Below are positions 1 through 5,369 of a DNA stretch of 5,369 nucleotides, piece after piece. Under the pieces are notes generated by a model. It saw nothing but the letters and a program-made list of their open reading frames with translations, had not been told where the DNA came from and ran no database searches. The translations under genes were made by a program, and so were the position numbers. Numbering within the stretch: the first letter of the stretch is position 1; each line of letters opens with the position of its first letter. This DNA is from Chromobacteriaceae bacterium (lineage in GTDB: Bacteria > Pseudomonadota > Gammaproteobacteria > Burkholderiales > Aquaspirillaceae), in the NCBI GenBank assembly GCA_030151505.1, contig JASLDQ010000002.1, positions 1-5,369 of the forward strand. The letters run 5' to 3'.

Positions 1-1
1 C

Positions 2-1834
2 GGGGCCAAGTACCGCGGCGAGTTCGAGGAACGGCTGAAGGCGGTGCTGAACGAGCTGGCGCGCGACGAGGGCAACACGCTGATCTTCATCGACGAAATC
101 CACACGCTGGTGGGAGCCGGCAAGGCCGAGGGCGCGATGGACGCCGGCAACATGCTGAAACCGGCGCTGGCGCGCGGCGAGCTGCACTGCATCGGCGCGA
201 CCACGCTGGACGAATACCGCAAGTACATCGAGAAGGACGCAGCGCTGGAGAGGCGTTTCCAGAAGGTGCTGGTGGGCGAGCCGTCGGTGGAGGACACCAT
301 CGCCATCCTGCGCGGCCTGCAGGAGAAGTATGAAATCCACCACGGCGTCGACATCACCGACCCGGCCATCGTCGCCGCGGCCGAGCTCTCGCACCGCTAC
401 ATCACCGACCGTTTCCTGCCGGACAAGGCGATCGATCTGATCGACGAGGCCGCCAGCCGCATCAAGATGGAAATCGACTCCAAGCCGGAGGTGATGGACA
501 AGCTCGACCGCCGCCTGATCCAGCTCAAGATCGAGCGCGAGGCGGTGAAAAGGGAAAGCGACGAGGCGTCGCAAAAGCGCCTGCAGCTGATCGAGGAGGA
601 AATCGGCAAGCTGGAGCGCGAGTACGCCGACCTCGAGGAGGTGTGGAAGGCCGAGAAGGCGGCGCAGCAGGGCAGCCAGAGCATCAAGGAGGAGATCGAA
701 AAGCTCAAGACGCAGATGGACGACCTCAAGCGGCGCGGCGACTGGCAGAAGGTGGCCGAGCTGCAGTATGGCAAGCTGCCGCAGCTGGAGGCGCGCCTGC
801 AGGAAGCCGAGGCCGGCGAAGGGGACAAGAAGCCCAACCGTCTGTTGCGCACCGAAGTGGGCGCCGAGGAAATCGCCGAGGTGGTCAGCCGCGCCACCGG
901 CATTCCGGTCAGCAAGATGCTGGAAGGCGAGCGCGACAAGCTCCTGAAGATGGAGGACGTGCTGCACGCCCGCGTGGTGGGGCAGGACGAGGCGGTGCGC
1001 GCGGTGGCCGACGCGATCCGCCGTTCGCGCTCGGGTCTGGCCGATCCGAACAAGCCCTACGGCTCCTTCCTCTTCCTGGGCCCGACCGGGGTGGGCAAGA
1101 CCGAGCTGTGCAAGGCGCTGGCGGGCTTTTTGTTCGACAGCGAGGAGCACCTGATCCGCGTCGACATGTCGGAATACATGGAGAAGCACTCGGTGGCGCG
1201 GCTGATCGGCGCGCCGCCGGGCTATGTCGGCTACGAGGAGGGCGGCTACCTGACCGAGCAGGTGCGGCGCAAACCGTACAGCGTGATCCTGCTGGACGAG
1301 GTGGAGAAGGCGCACCCGGACGTGTTCAATGTGCTGCTGCAGGTGCTGGACGACGGCCGTCTGACTGACGGGCAGGGCCGCACGGTGGACTTCAAGAACA
1401 CCGTGATCGTGATGACCTCGAACATCGGCAGTCACCAGATCCAGGCGATGGCGAGCGACCCGTACGAGCTGGTCAAGCTGGCGGTGCTGGCCGAGGTGAA
1501 GGTCAACTTCCGTCCCGAGTTCGTCAACCGCATCGACGAGGTGGTGGTGTTCCACGGGCTGGACGAGAAGCACATCGCCTCGATCGCGCGCATCCAGTTG
1601 AAGCGGCTGGAGGCGCGGCTGGCGCAGCTGGAGCTGAACCTGCAGGTCAGCGACGACGCGCTGGCGCTGATCGCCGAAGCCGGCTTCGACCCGGTCTACG
1701 GCGCGCGGCCCTTGAAGCGGGCGATCCAGAGCGAGATCGAGAACCCGCTGGCCCGCGCGATTCTGGCCGGCAAGTACCCGCCCAAGGCGACGGTGATGGT
1801 GGAGGCGAAGGACGGCCGGCTGGTGTTCGCCTGA
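2..1834 (+). CDS. clpB: ClpB disaggregase, C-terminal 610 residues (5' end outside window)
   Basis: AAA+ chaperone that, with DnaK/DnaJ/GrpE, threads aggregated proteins through a cytoplasmic hexamer. The frame is open from base 2, and the first visible residues, [13 protein letters not shown], are the NBD1 pore loop (tyrosine codon at 11-13). Aligned by eye, this matches about residue 248 of the 857-residue E. coli protein, so roughly 247 residues are missing. Next come NBD1 Walker B (FIDE, catalytic Glu at 95-97) and the paired arginine fingers (251-256). The long charged coiled-coil middle domain (about 479-823) marks ClpB rather than ClpA. NBD2 follows: Walker A GPTGVGKT (1079-1102), pore loop GYVG (1220-1231), Walker B LLDE (Glu 1298-1300), arginine finger (1529-1531) and sensor-2 GAR (1700-1708). 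No IGF/LGF-type ClpP-binding tripeptide is seen, as expected for ClpB. All motifs are intact. Its promoter, often heat-shock controlled in this family, lies outside. The next gene is convergent. Confidence 0.97.
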   Translation, partial: GAKYRGEFEERLKAVLNELARDEGNTLIFIDEIHTLVGAGKAEGAMDAGNMLKPALARGELHCIGATTLDEYRKYIEKDAALERRFQKVLVGEPSVEDTIAILRGLQEKYEIHHGVDITDPAIVAAAELSHRYITDRFLPDKAIDLIDEAASRIKMEIDSKPEVMDKLDRRLIQLKIEREAVKRESDEASQKRLQLIEEEIGKLEREYADLEEVWKAEKAAQQGSQSIKEEIEKLKTQMDDLKRRGDWQKVAELQYGKLPQLEARLQEAEAGEGDKKPNRLLRTEVGAEEIAEVVSRATGIPVSKMLEGERDKLLKMEDVLHARVVGQDEAVRAVADAIRRSRSGLADPNKPYGSFLFLGPTGVGKTELCKALAGFLFDSEEHLIRVDMSEYMEKHSVARLIGAPPGYVGYEEGGYLTEQVRRKPYSVILLDEVEKAHPDVFNVLLQVLDDGRLTDGQGRTVDFKNTVIVMTSNIGSHQIQAMASDPYELVKLAVLAEVKVNFRPEFVNRIDEVVVFHGLDEKHIASIARIQLKRLEARLAQLELNLQVSDDALALIAEAGFDPVYGARPLKRAIQSEIENPLARAILAGKYPPKATVMVEAKDGRLVFA

Positions 1835-1840
1835 CCGGCC

Positions 1841-1888
1841 CGGCGGCGGAGACCCTGCCCCGGTACGGGGAGCGGGCCTCCGCCGCCG
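1841..1888 (+). terminator. Long GC-rich hairpin after clpB, without U-tract
   Basis: Bases 1841-1851 and 1878-1888 form an 11-bp perfect inverted repeat (cggcggcggag / ctccgccgccg). Inside it a smaller perfect stem, 1858-1862 with 1866-1870, closes a three-base loop. It starts six bases after the clpB stop, so it probably shapes the 3' end of the clpB transcript. The bases that follow are purine-rich with no T run, so it does not fit a classic intrinsic terminator. It may instead be a 3'-end stabilising stem or assist Rho-dependent termination. Confidence 0.45.
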
Positions 1889-1902
1889 CAGAAGAAGGGA
1901 TG

Positions 1903-1941
1903 AAAAACGCCCGCCCTGTGGATAACCCCGGGGCGGGCGTT
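1903..1941 (-). terminator. Intrinsic terminator of the nitroreductase gene
   Basis: Bases 1906-1916 and 1931-1941 form an 11-bp perfect inverted repeat (aacgcccgccc / gggcgggcgtt) around a 14-base loop. Read on the minus strand, the stem runs into five U (1907-1903), the layout of a Rho-independent terminator, and it starts 11 bases after the nitroreductase stop. On the plus strand the stem is followed by gtcgttgcgg, so termination of clpB here would be weaker. The loop contains a DnaA-box sequence, listed separately. Confidence 0.8.
1917..1925 (-). promoter_or_regulatory. Perfect DnaA-box sequence in a terminator loop
   Basis: The minus strand reads TTATCCACA, an exact match to the consensus high-affinity DnaA box. 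It occupies most of the loop of the 1906-1941 hairpin. No second box was noticed by eye in the window, so this is not an origin. It may be a solitary DnaA binding site or a coincidence of loop sequence. Only the sequence match is certain. Confidence 0.4.
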
Positions 1942-1952
1942 GTCGTTGCGGC

Positions 1953-2606
1953 TCAGATGGTGGTGAAGACGGCGCCGGCCGGCAGGCGCGACTTGGGCAG
2001 CCTGGCGTTGAAATCGTCGGCGCTGCGGTAGCCGAGGCTCACCAGCGCCACGCTGGTCAGGCCCTGGGCACGCAGGCCCAGTTCCTCGTCCAGCACGCGG
2101 GGGTCGAAGCCTTCCATCGGGCAGGCGTCGAGACCGAGGGTGGCCGCGCCCAGCAGCAGGGAGCCCAGGGCCAGGTAGACCTGTTTCTCGATCCACGGCT
2201 GGACGTCCTTGCTGTCGAAGCGGTGCTGGTCGACGTAGAAATTGAGGGCGGTGTTGCGGCCGTCCTTGGCTTCCGGCGTGGCGAAGCGGCCATCGCGGTC
2301 TTCCTGCTCGAGCACGGCGCTCAGGTGGCCGGCATCGACACCGACCTTGGCGCAGAACACCACGACGTGAGAGGCCTTGCTGATCTTCGGCTCGTTGTAG
2401 GCATACGGGCCGTGGGCCGCCTTGGCGATGCGGGCCTTGCCTTGGTCGGAGGCGGCGATGACGAAGTGCCACGGCTGGGAGTTGATCGATGACGGCGCGC
2501 ATTGCAGCAGGGTGCGCACCTGTTCCATCGTGGCTTCCGGGACCTTGCGGCTCGGGTCGAAAGCCTTGGTGGTATAGCGGGACTGGGCGTATTCGGCGAT
2601 GTTCAT
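1953..2606 (-). CDS. nfsB: Oxygen-insensitive NAD(P)H nitroreductase / dihydropteridine reductase, NfsB type
   Basis: Cytoplasmic FMN-dependent flavoprotein, normally a homodimer, that reduces nitroaromatics, quinones and related acceptors by two-electron steps. The start at 2606 (MNIAEYAQ) gives 217 residues, the same length as E. coli NfsB, and has GAGGAA at 2618-2613, six bases upstream. An ATG at 2651 would add 15 residues with no counterpart in the family. By comparison with E. coli NfsB, the expected FMN-contact positions are present: R10 and K14 (with T12 for serine), SSINSQPWHF at 39-48, N71, K74, PMEGF at 163-167, and K205/R207 in LPKSRLP. RFATPEAK at 107-114 is also family-typical. 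Active-site positions 41 and 124 are Ile and Tyr, where E. coli has Thr and Phe, so substrate preference may differ. It is divergent from a LysR regulator that may control it. The subfamily is clear; the physiological substrate is not. Confidence 0.94.
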   Translation of the reverse strand: MNIAEYAQSRYTTKAFDPSRKVPEATMEQVRTLLQCAPSSINSQPWHFVIAASDQGKARIAKAAHGPYAYNEPKISKASHVVVFCAKVGVDAGHLSAVLEQEDRDGRFATPEAKDGRNTALNFYVDQHRFDSKDVQPWIEKQVYLALGSLLLGAATLGLDACPMEGFDPRVLDEELGLRAQGLTSVALVSLGYRSADDFNARLPKSRLPAGAVFTTI

Positions 2607-2612
2607 GCGGGT

Positions 2613-2618
2613 TTCCTC
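2613..2618 (-). promoter_or_regulatory. Ribosome binding site deciding the nfsB start
   Basis: The minus strand reads GAGGAA, followed by a six-base spacer to the ATG at 2606. This is the best Shine-Dalgarno match in the area, and it favours the 217-residue start over the ATGs at 2651 and 2648. Confidence 0.75.
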
Positions 2619-2654
2619 GTGAGCGGACGGTGGATTCGATGCTTCCATCATCGC

Positions 2655-2716
2655 GGTTTTCGGCTTGTTAGAAAATCTCTCTAATCAAGATTCAGTTTTA
2701 AGTATTTTTTGATAAT
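2655..2716. promoter_or_regulatory. Divergent nfsB/LysR promoter-operator region
   Basis: The 137 bases between the two divergent starts contain an AT-rich island in otherwise GC-rich DNA. It holds two overlapping inverted repeats: TTAGA (2668-2672) with TCTAA (2680-2684), and AATCT (2674-2678) with AGATT (2688-2692). A TCT-N7-AGA element at 2678-2690 fits the T-N11-A pattern typical of LysR-type binding sites. A possible plus-strand -10 is GATAAT at 2711-2716, with no convincing -35. A weak minus-strand -10 may be the TCTAAC lying over the first repeat. The hexamers are guesses; the position and the repeats are solid. Confidence 0.5.
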
Positions 2717-2743
2717 GCCGGGGCGGTCCGCGACAATGCCGGC

Positions 2744-3661
2744 ATGAAGATGCTTCGTGATCTGGAAATATTCCGGCGGGCGGCGGAAAGCGGCAGCCTG
2801 TCCGGCGCGGCCCGTGGTCTCGACCTGACGCCGGCGGCCGCCAGCATGGCGCTCAAGCGGCTGGAGGCCGAACTCGGGGTGCCCTTGTTGGTGCGCTCGA
2901 CGCGCAGCCTGCGGCTGACCCACGCAGGCGAAATTTTCCTGCAGCATTGCCGGCAGGCGCTGCAGCTGGTGGCCGAGGGGAGGGAGGCGCTCAGGAGCGG
3001 GGACGCGCCGGTCGGCGGGGTGGTGCAGCTGTCGGTGCCGTCCGATCTGGGGCGCAACGTGGTGTTGCCGTGGCTGGACGAATTTCAGGCGCTGCATCCG
3101 GGAGTCCAGTTGCGCCTGTTGTTGTCCGACCGCCTCGCCGACATCTACCGGCAGCCGGTCGATCTGGTGCTGCGCTACGGCACGCTGCCCGATTCCGCCC
3201 TGGTCGCCCTGCCGGTGGCGGCCGCCAATCACCGCATTCTGTGCGCGGCGCCGGCGTATCTGGACCGCGCCGGCGTGCCGGCAAGCCCCGAGGCGCTGGC
3301 CGGACACAACTGCCTGTGCTTCATGCTGGGCGACTATGTGCATGACCGCTGGCGCTTTTTCCAGGGCGAAAGCGAGGTGGCGGTCCAGGTGTCCGGCGAC
3401 CGGGTGTCGGACGACGGCGATGCCGTGCGCCGCTGGGCGGTGGCCGGCCGCGGCGTGGCCTACAAGTCGGCCCTGGACATCGCCGACGACCTGCAGGCCG
3501 GGCGGCTGGTGCGCCTGTGTCGCGACTGGACGGGCGAGCCGGCGCCGCTCAATCTGGTCTGCGCCGACCGTCGCCAGATCAGCGCGGTGGTGCAGGCCTT
3601 GCGCGCATTTCTGTCGCAGCGTTGCGCGGACCTGCTGGCCGGGATTGCGCGTGGCGGCTGA
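2744..3661 (+). CDS. LysR-family transcriptional regulator, CrgA/DmlR-like
   Basis: DNA-binding one-component regulator of 305 residues, the usual LysR length. Residues about 4-62 form the winged helix-turn-helix (LEIFRRAAESGSLSGAAR, then LTPAAASMALKRLEAELG and a wing ending RLTHAG). A linker helix runs to about 88. A periplasmic-binding-protein-like effector domain covers about 92-297, opening with LSVPSDLGRNVVLPWLDEF and including DLVLRYGTLPDS and AVAGRGVAYKSALD. The effector is unknown. The ATG at 2744 has no clear Shine-Dalgarno sequence; an ATG two codons later (2750) is equally poor. Either start leaves the HTH intact. The gene is divergent from nfsB across palindromic sequence, so control of nfsB and of itself is the natural inference, though unproven. 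It ends at a strong terminator. The family is certain; the subgroup is by resemblance only. Confidence 0.93.
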   Translation: MKMLRDLEIFRRAAESGSLSGAARGLDLTPAAASMALKRLEAELGVPLLVRSTRSLRLTHAGEIFLQHCRQALQLVAEGREALRSGDAPVGGVVQLSVPSDLGRNVVLPWLDEFQALHPGVQLRLLLSDRLADIYRQPVDLVLRYGTLPDSALVALPVAAANHRILCAAPAYLDRAGVPASPEALAGHNCLCFMLGDYVHDRWRFFQGESEVAVQVSGDRVSDDGDAVRRWAVAGRGVAYKSALDIADDLQAGRLVRLCRDWTGEPAPLNLVCADRRQISAVVQALRAFLSQRCADLLAGIARGG

Positions 3662-3697
3662 GGCGGTTCTGGCCGGACCGGCCGTGGCCCGGCATGC

Positions 3698-3725
3698 AAA
3701 AAGGGAGCTTGACGCTCCCTTTTTT
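3698..3725. terminator. Bidirectional intrinsic terminator between LysR gene and apt
   Basis: Bases 3698-3708 (aaaaagggagc) and 3714-3724 (gctcccttttt) form an 11-bp perfect stem around the five-base loop ttgac. The plus strand ends in six T (3720-3725), and the minus strand ends in five T over 3702-3698. It lies 36 bases after the LysR stop and 20 bases past the apt stop on the other strand. It can therefore serve both convergent genes. Confidence 0.93.
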
Positions 3726-3744
3726 GTTGTGGGCTCCGGGGGGC

Positions 3745-4302
3745 TCAGTGGCCGCCGAAGTCGCAAACGGTGTAGAGCGGAATGCCCTGGTCGCGGATCA
3801 GCCTGGAGCCGCCCAGTTCGGGCAGGTCGACGATGGCGGCGGTGTCGACGATCTCGGCGCCCAGCCGCTTCAGCAACTTGACCCCGGCGATCATGGTGCC
3901 GCCGGTGGCGACCAGGTCGTCGATCACCACCACGCGCTGGCCCGGCTGGCAGGCATCGGCGTGGATTTCCACCGTGGCGCTGCCGTATTCCAGCTCGTAT
4001 TCCTCAGCGATGGTGGTGAAGGGCAGCTTGCCCTTCTTGCGGATGGGAACGAAGCCGAGGTTGAGTTCGTAGGCGACGACCGAGCCGAGGATGAAGCCGC
4101 GGGCGTCCAGTCCGGCGATCAGGTCGATCTTCTGATTCATGTAGCGGTGGACGAAGATGTCGACCAGCACGCGGAAGGTCTTGGGATTCTGCAGCAGCGG
4201 GGTGATGTCGCGGAACTGCACGCCTGGCTGCGGCCAGTCCGGCACGGTGCGGATGTTCGCCTTGATGTAGTCGGCGTAATTGAGGTTTTCGAGTTCGGGC
4301 AT
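3745..4302 (-). CDS. apt: Adenine phosphoribosyltransferase
   Basis: Cytoplasmic purine-salvage enzyme that joins adenine and PRPP to give AMP and pyrophosphate, usually as a dimer. The start at 4302 ([24 protein letters not shown]) gives 185 residues, close to the 183 of E. coli Apt. Family signatures are the N-terminal [21 protein letters not shown] (17-37), [10 protein letters not shown] (64-73), the flexible-loop region [20 protein letters not shown] (88-107) and the PRPP-binding motif [13 protein letters not shown] (124-136; bases 3895-3933). No motif residue is missing. The same frame stays open upstream to a TTG at 4461, but that 53-residue extension has no ATG, is not family-like and would be encoded through a terminator hairpin. 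The Shine-Dalgarno sequence is weak (GAGAA, eight bases upstream). The gene follows a purine permease on the same strand, which suggests a shared uptake and salvage role. A terminator-like hairpin stands directly before it. Confidence 0.96.
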   Translation of the reverse strand: MPELENLNYADYIKANIRTVPDWPQPGVQFRDITPLLQNPKTFRVLVDIFVHRYMNQKIDLIAGLDARGFILGSVVAYELNLGFVPIRKKGKLPFTTIAEEYELEYGSATVEIHADACQPGQRVVVIDDLVATGGTMIAGVKLLKRLGAEIVDTAAIVDLPELGGSRLIRDQGIPLYTVCDFGGH

Positions 4303-4310
4303 TGCGGCGG

Positions 4311-4315
4311 TTCTC
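4311..4315 (-). promoter_or_regulatory. Weak ribosome binding site of apt
   Basis: The minus strand reads GAGAA, eight bases before the apt ATG at 4302. It begins only two bases after the T-tract of the upstream hairpin, so hairpin, U-tract and ribosome site are packed back to back. Confidence 0.5.
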
Positions 4316-4317
4316 GC

Positions 4318-4353
4318 AAAAAATCCGCCCGCGCCGGCGGGCACGAGCGGATT
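4318..4353 (-). terminator. Strong hairpin plus U-tract between permease and apt; terminator or attenuator
   Basis: In minus-strand RNA, 4353-4340 pairs with 4335-4322 as a 14-bp stem around the four-base loop CGCC. Twelve pairs are Watson-Crick and two are G-U. The stem runs into six U (4323-4318, the first two also paired). On the plus strand the two wobble pairs would be C-A mismatches, so the structure is specific to minus-strand RNA. It lies 112 bases after the permease stop, consistent with that gene's terminator. It also ends 15 bases before the apt start, which makes an attenuator role for apt possible. Confidence 0.85.
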
Positions 4354-4465
4354 GGGTCGGACGGTGTGGTTGTCGTGCGCGTTGACGGGCGGTTCACGAT
4401 CATGCTGCGCGTTTGCATGGGACGCCTGCGCGAGGGGCCCGGTTCCGTGCCGGCGCGACAACCGC
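4354..4465 (-). other. Spacer after permease gene, possible apt leader
   Basis: No gene of its own was found in these 112 bases. No convincing minus-strand -35/-10 pair was seen by eye. An 8-bp inverted repeat (4368-4375 with 4456-4463) could fold most of the spacer into one arm in minus-strand RNA. The minus strand also has GGCACG (4453-4448), complementary to CGTGCC in the 5' arm of the downstream hairpin (4345-4340), a minimal potential anti-terminator pairing. No known riboswitch consensus was recognised. Confidence 0.35.
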
Positions 4466-5368
4466 TTAGTGGAAGAAGGCGAACTTGACCACGAACAGCG
4501 CGGCGATGCCGACCACGGTCGGGGTGATGTCCTTGATGCGGCCGGACAGCAGCTTGATCAGCGCGTAGCTGATGAAGCCGAAGGCGATGCCGTCGGCGAT
4601 CGAGTAGGTGAACGGCATGCCGACGGCGGTGATGACGGCCGGGGCGGATTCGGTCAGGTCGTCCCAGTCGATCTCGGCCAGGCCGCGCGCCATCAGCACG
4701 GCGACGTAGCACAGCGCCGGCGCGGTGGCGAAGGCGGGCACGGTGCCGGCCAGCGGGCTGAGGAAGAGTGCGGCGAGGAAGAGCAGCGCGACGACCACGG
4801 CGGTCAGGCCGGTGCGGCCGCCCACGGCGGTGCCGGCGGCGGATTCGACGTAGGCGGTGACGCTGGAGGTGCCGAGCACGCCGCCGGCCATGATGGCGGT
4901 GGAGTCGGCGAACAGGGCGCGCTTGAGGCGCGGCAGCTTGCCGTCGCGGTCCAGGAGGCCGGCGCGGTGCGACACGCCGACCAGAGTGCCGGTGGTGTCG
5001 AACAGGTCGACGAAGAAGAAAATGAAGATCACGCCGATGAGGCCGCCGTTGAGGGCGCCGGCGATGTCCATCTTCATGAAGGTCGGCTCGATCGACGGCG
5101 GCATGGCGAACACGCCCTTGAATTCGGTCAGGCCGGTCAGCGCGGCGATGAGGGTGACCAGCAGCACGCCGATGATGATGGAGCCGGTGACTTTGCGGTA
5201 TTCGAGCGCGACGATGATCATGAAGCCGGCGATGGCGAGCAGGGTGCTGGGCGCGCCGATGTTGCCCAGCGTCACCATGGTGGCGTCGGACGCGGCGATG
5301 ATGCCGGCGCCCTTGAGGCCGATGATGGCGAGGAAGAGGCCGACGCCGGCCGAAATCGCCAGCTTGAG
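4466..5368 (-). CDS. NCS2-family purine permease, AzgA/PbuG type, C-terminal 300 residues (5' end outside window)
   Basis: Inner-membrane transporter of the nucleobase-cation symporter-2 superfamily, AzgA-like branch (COG2252), whose members take up adenine or guanine/hypoxanthine, usually by proton symport. The frame is open to the right edge from the TAA at 4466. Family members have about 430-450 residues, so roughly 130-150 N-terminal residues are missing. Numbering visible residues from the edge, hydrophobic segments lie near 4-20, 40-55, 64-80, 105-122, 187-204, 211-229, 243-274 (two spans) and 282-298. The AzgA-type signatures are DLFDTTGTL (121-129, bases 4982-5008), [14 protein letters not shown] (166-179, bases 4832-4873) and GGRTGLTAV (183-191). 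An internal ATG at 5278 is not the start, because TM sequence continues upstream of it. Adenine as substrate is suggested by the following apt gene but cannot be settled from this part. The stop is followed by a spacer and terminator. Confidence 0.93.
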   Translation of the reverse strand, partial: LKLAISAGVGLFLAIIGLKGAGIIAASDATMVTLGNIGAPSTLLAIAGFMIIVALEYRKVTGSIIIGVLLVTLIAALTGLTEFKGVFAMPPSIEPTFMKMDIAGALNGGLIGVIFIFFFVDLFDTTGTLVGVSHRAGLLDRDGKLPRLKRALFADSTAIMAGGVLGTSSVTAYVESAAGTAVGGRTGLTAVVVALLFLAALFLSPLAGTVPAFATAPALCYVAVLMARGLAEIDWDDLTESAPAVITAVGMPFTYSIADGIAFGFISYALIKLLSGRIKDITPTVVGIAALFVVKFAFFH

Positions 5369-5369
5369 C

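Noticed and set aside
397..1053. 218-codon minus-strand frame inside clpB
   Set aside because: It is Ser/Arg-rich, as expected from the reverse complement of a charged coiled-coil coding region, with no motif or ribosome site.
643..1368. 241-codon plus-strand frame inside clpB
   Set aside because: It is a +1-type shadow of clpB, rich in Gly, Arg and Ala, while the clpB frame keeps every AAA+ motif.
1917..1925. Replication origin at the DnaA box
   Set aside because: There is only one box, no AT-rich unwinding element and no dnaA/dnaN nearby.
1696..2502. 268-codon minus-strand frame overlapping nfsB and the clpB 3' end
   Set aside because: It is out of frame with the intact nfsB, low in complexity, and passes through the terminator into clpB antisense.
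2607..2651. 15-residue N-terminal extension of the nitroreductase from ATG 2651
   Set aside because: The internal ATG at 2606 has a good GAGGAA site and gives the exact family length; the extra residues do not resemble the family.
3671..3683. GGCCGG-A-CCGGCC palindrome after the LysR stop
   Set aside because: It has a one-base centre, so it is not a usable RNA hairpin, and it is a common restriction-like GC palindrome. A real terminator lies just downstream.
2681..3766. 361-codon minus-strand open frame opposite the LysR gene
   Set aside because: It is rich in Arg, Gln, His and Ala with no recognisable motif, is antisense to the LysR gene and spans a terminator. It is a shadow frame.
4303..4461. 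53-residue N-terminal extension of Apt from TTG 4461
   Set aside because: There is no ATG in the extension, no family counterpart and no ribosome site, and it would read through the hairpin and U-tract. The open frame is explained by high GC.
4303..4465. Purine riboswitch in front of apt
   Set aside because: The spacer does not show the three-way junction core expected of a purine riboswitch. Only the hairpin, U-tract and weak alternative pairings are visible.
3517..4488. 323-codon plus-strand open frame opposite apt
   Set aside because: It runs antisense to a clearly conserved apt gene, overlaps the 3' end of the LysR gene and crosses the bidirectional terminator. Its composition is typical of a GC-rich shadow frame.

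Overview
The window looks like ordinary chromosome from a high-GC Gram-negative bacterium, most plausibly a betaproteobacterium (Neisseriales-like, e.g. the Chromobacterium group). This is inferred from protein similarity as remembered and from codon use, not from a search. Codon positions three are strongly G/C-rich in all five genes and none looks recently acquired. No mobile element, CRISPR array, tRNA or rRNA was seen.

Layout from left to right: (1) the last 610 codons of clpB, the ATP-dependent disaggregase, on the plus strand, cut by the left edge. (2) A short convergent spacer with two hairpins; the right-hand one is a good minus-strand terminator with a perfect DnaA-box sequence in its loop. 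(3) A complete nfsB-type nitroreductase on the minus strand. (4) An AT-rich divergent promoter region with overlapping inverted repeats. (5) A complete LysR-family regulator on the plus strand. (6) A strong bidirectional terminator. (7) A complete apt (adenine phosphoribosyltransferase) on the minus strand. (8) A 163-base spacer holding a strong minus-strand hairpin and U-tract directly in front of apt. (9) The last 300 codons of an AzgA/PbuG-type purine permease on the minus strand, cut by the right edge.

Two functional modules can be read. The regulator and the nitroreductase are divergently arranged across palindromic sequence, the usual geometry for a LysR regulator acting on its neighbour and itself. 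The permease and apt are collinear and would form an adenine uptake and salvage pair: the permease brings in the base and Apt converts it with PRPP to AMP. The most interesting feature is the terminator-like hairpin between these two genes. It ends only 15 bases before the apt start, so apt expression should depend on read-through or on regulated attenuation. No wholly new system is evident; the findings concern regulatory sequences and a few active-site substitutions.
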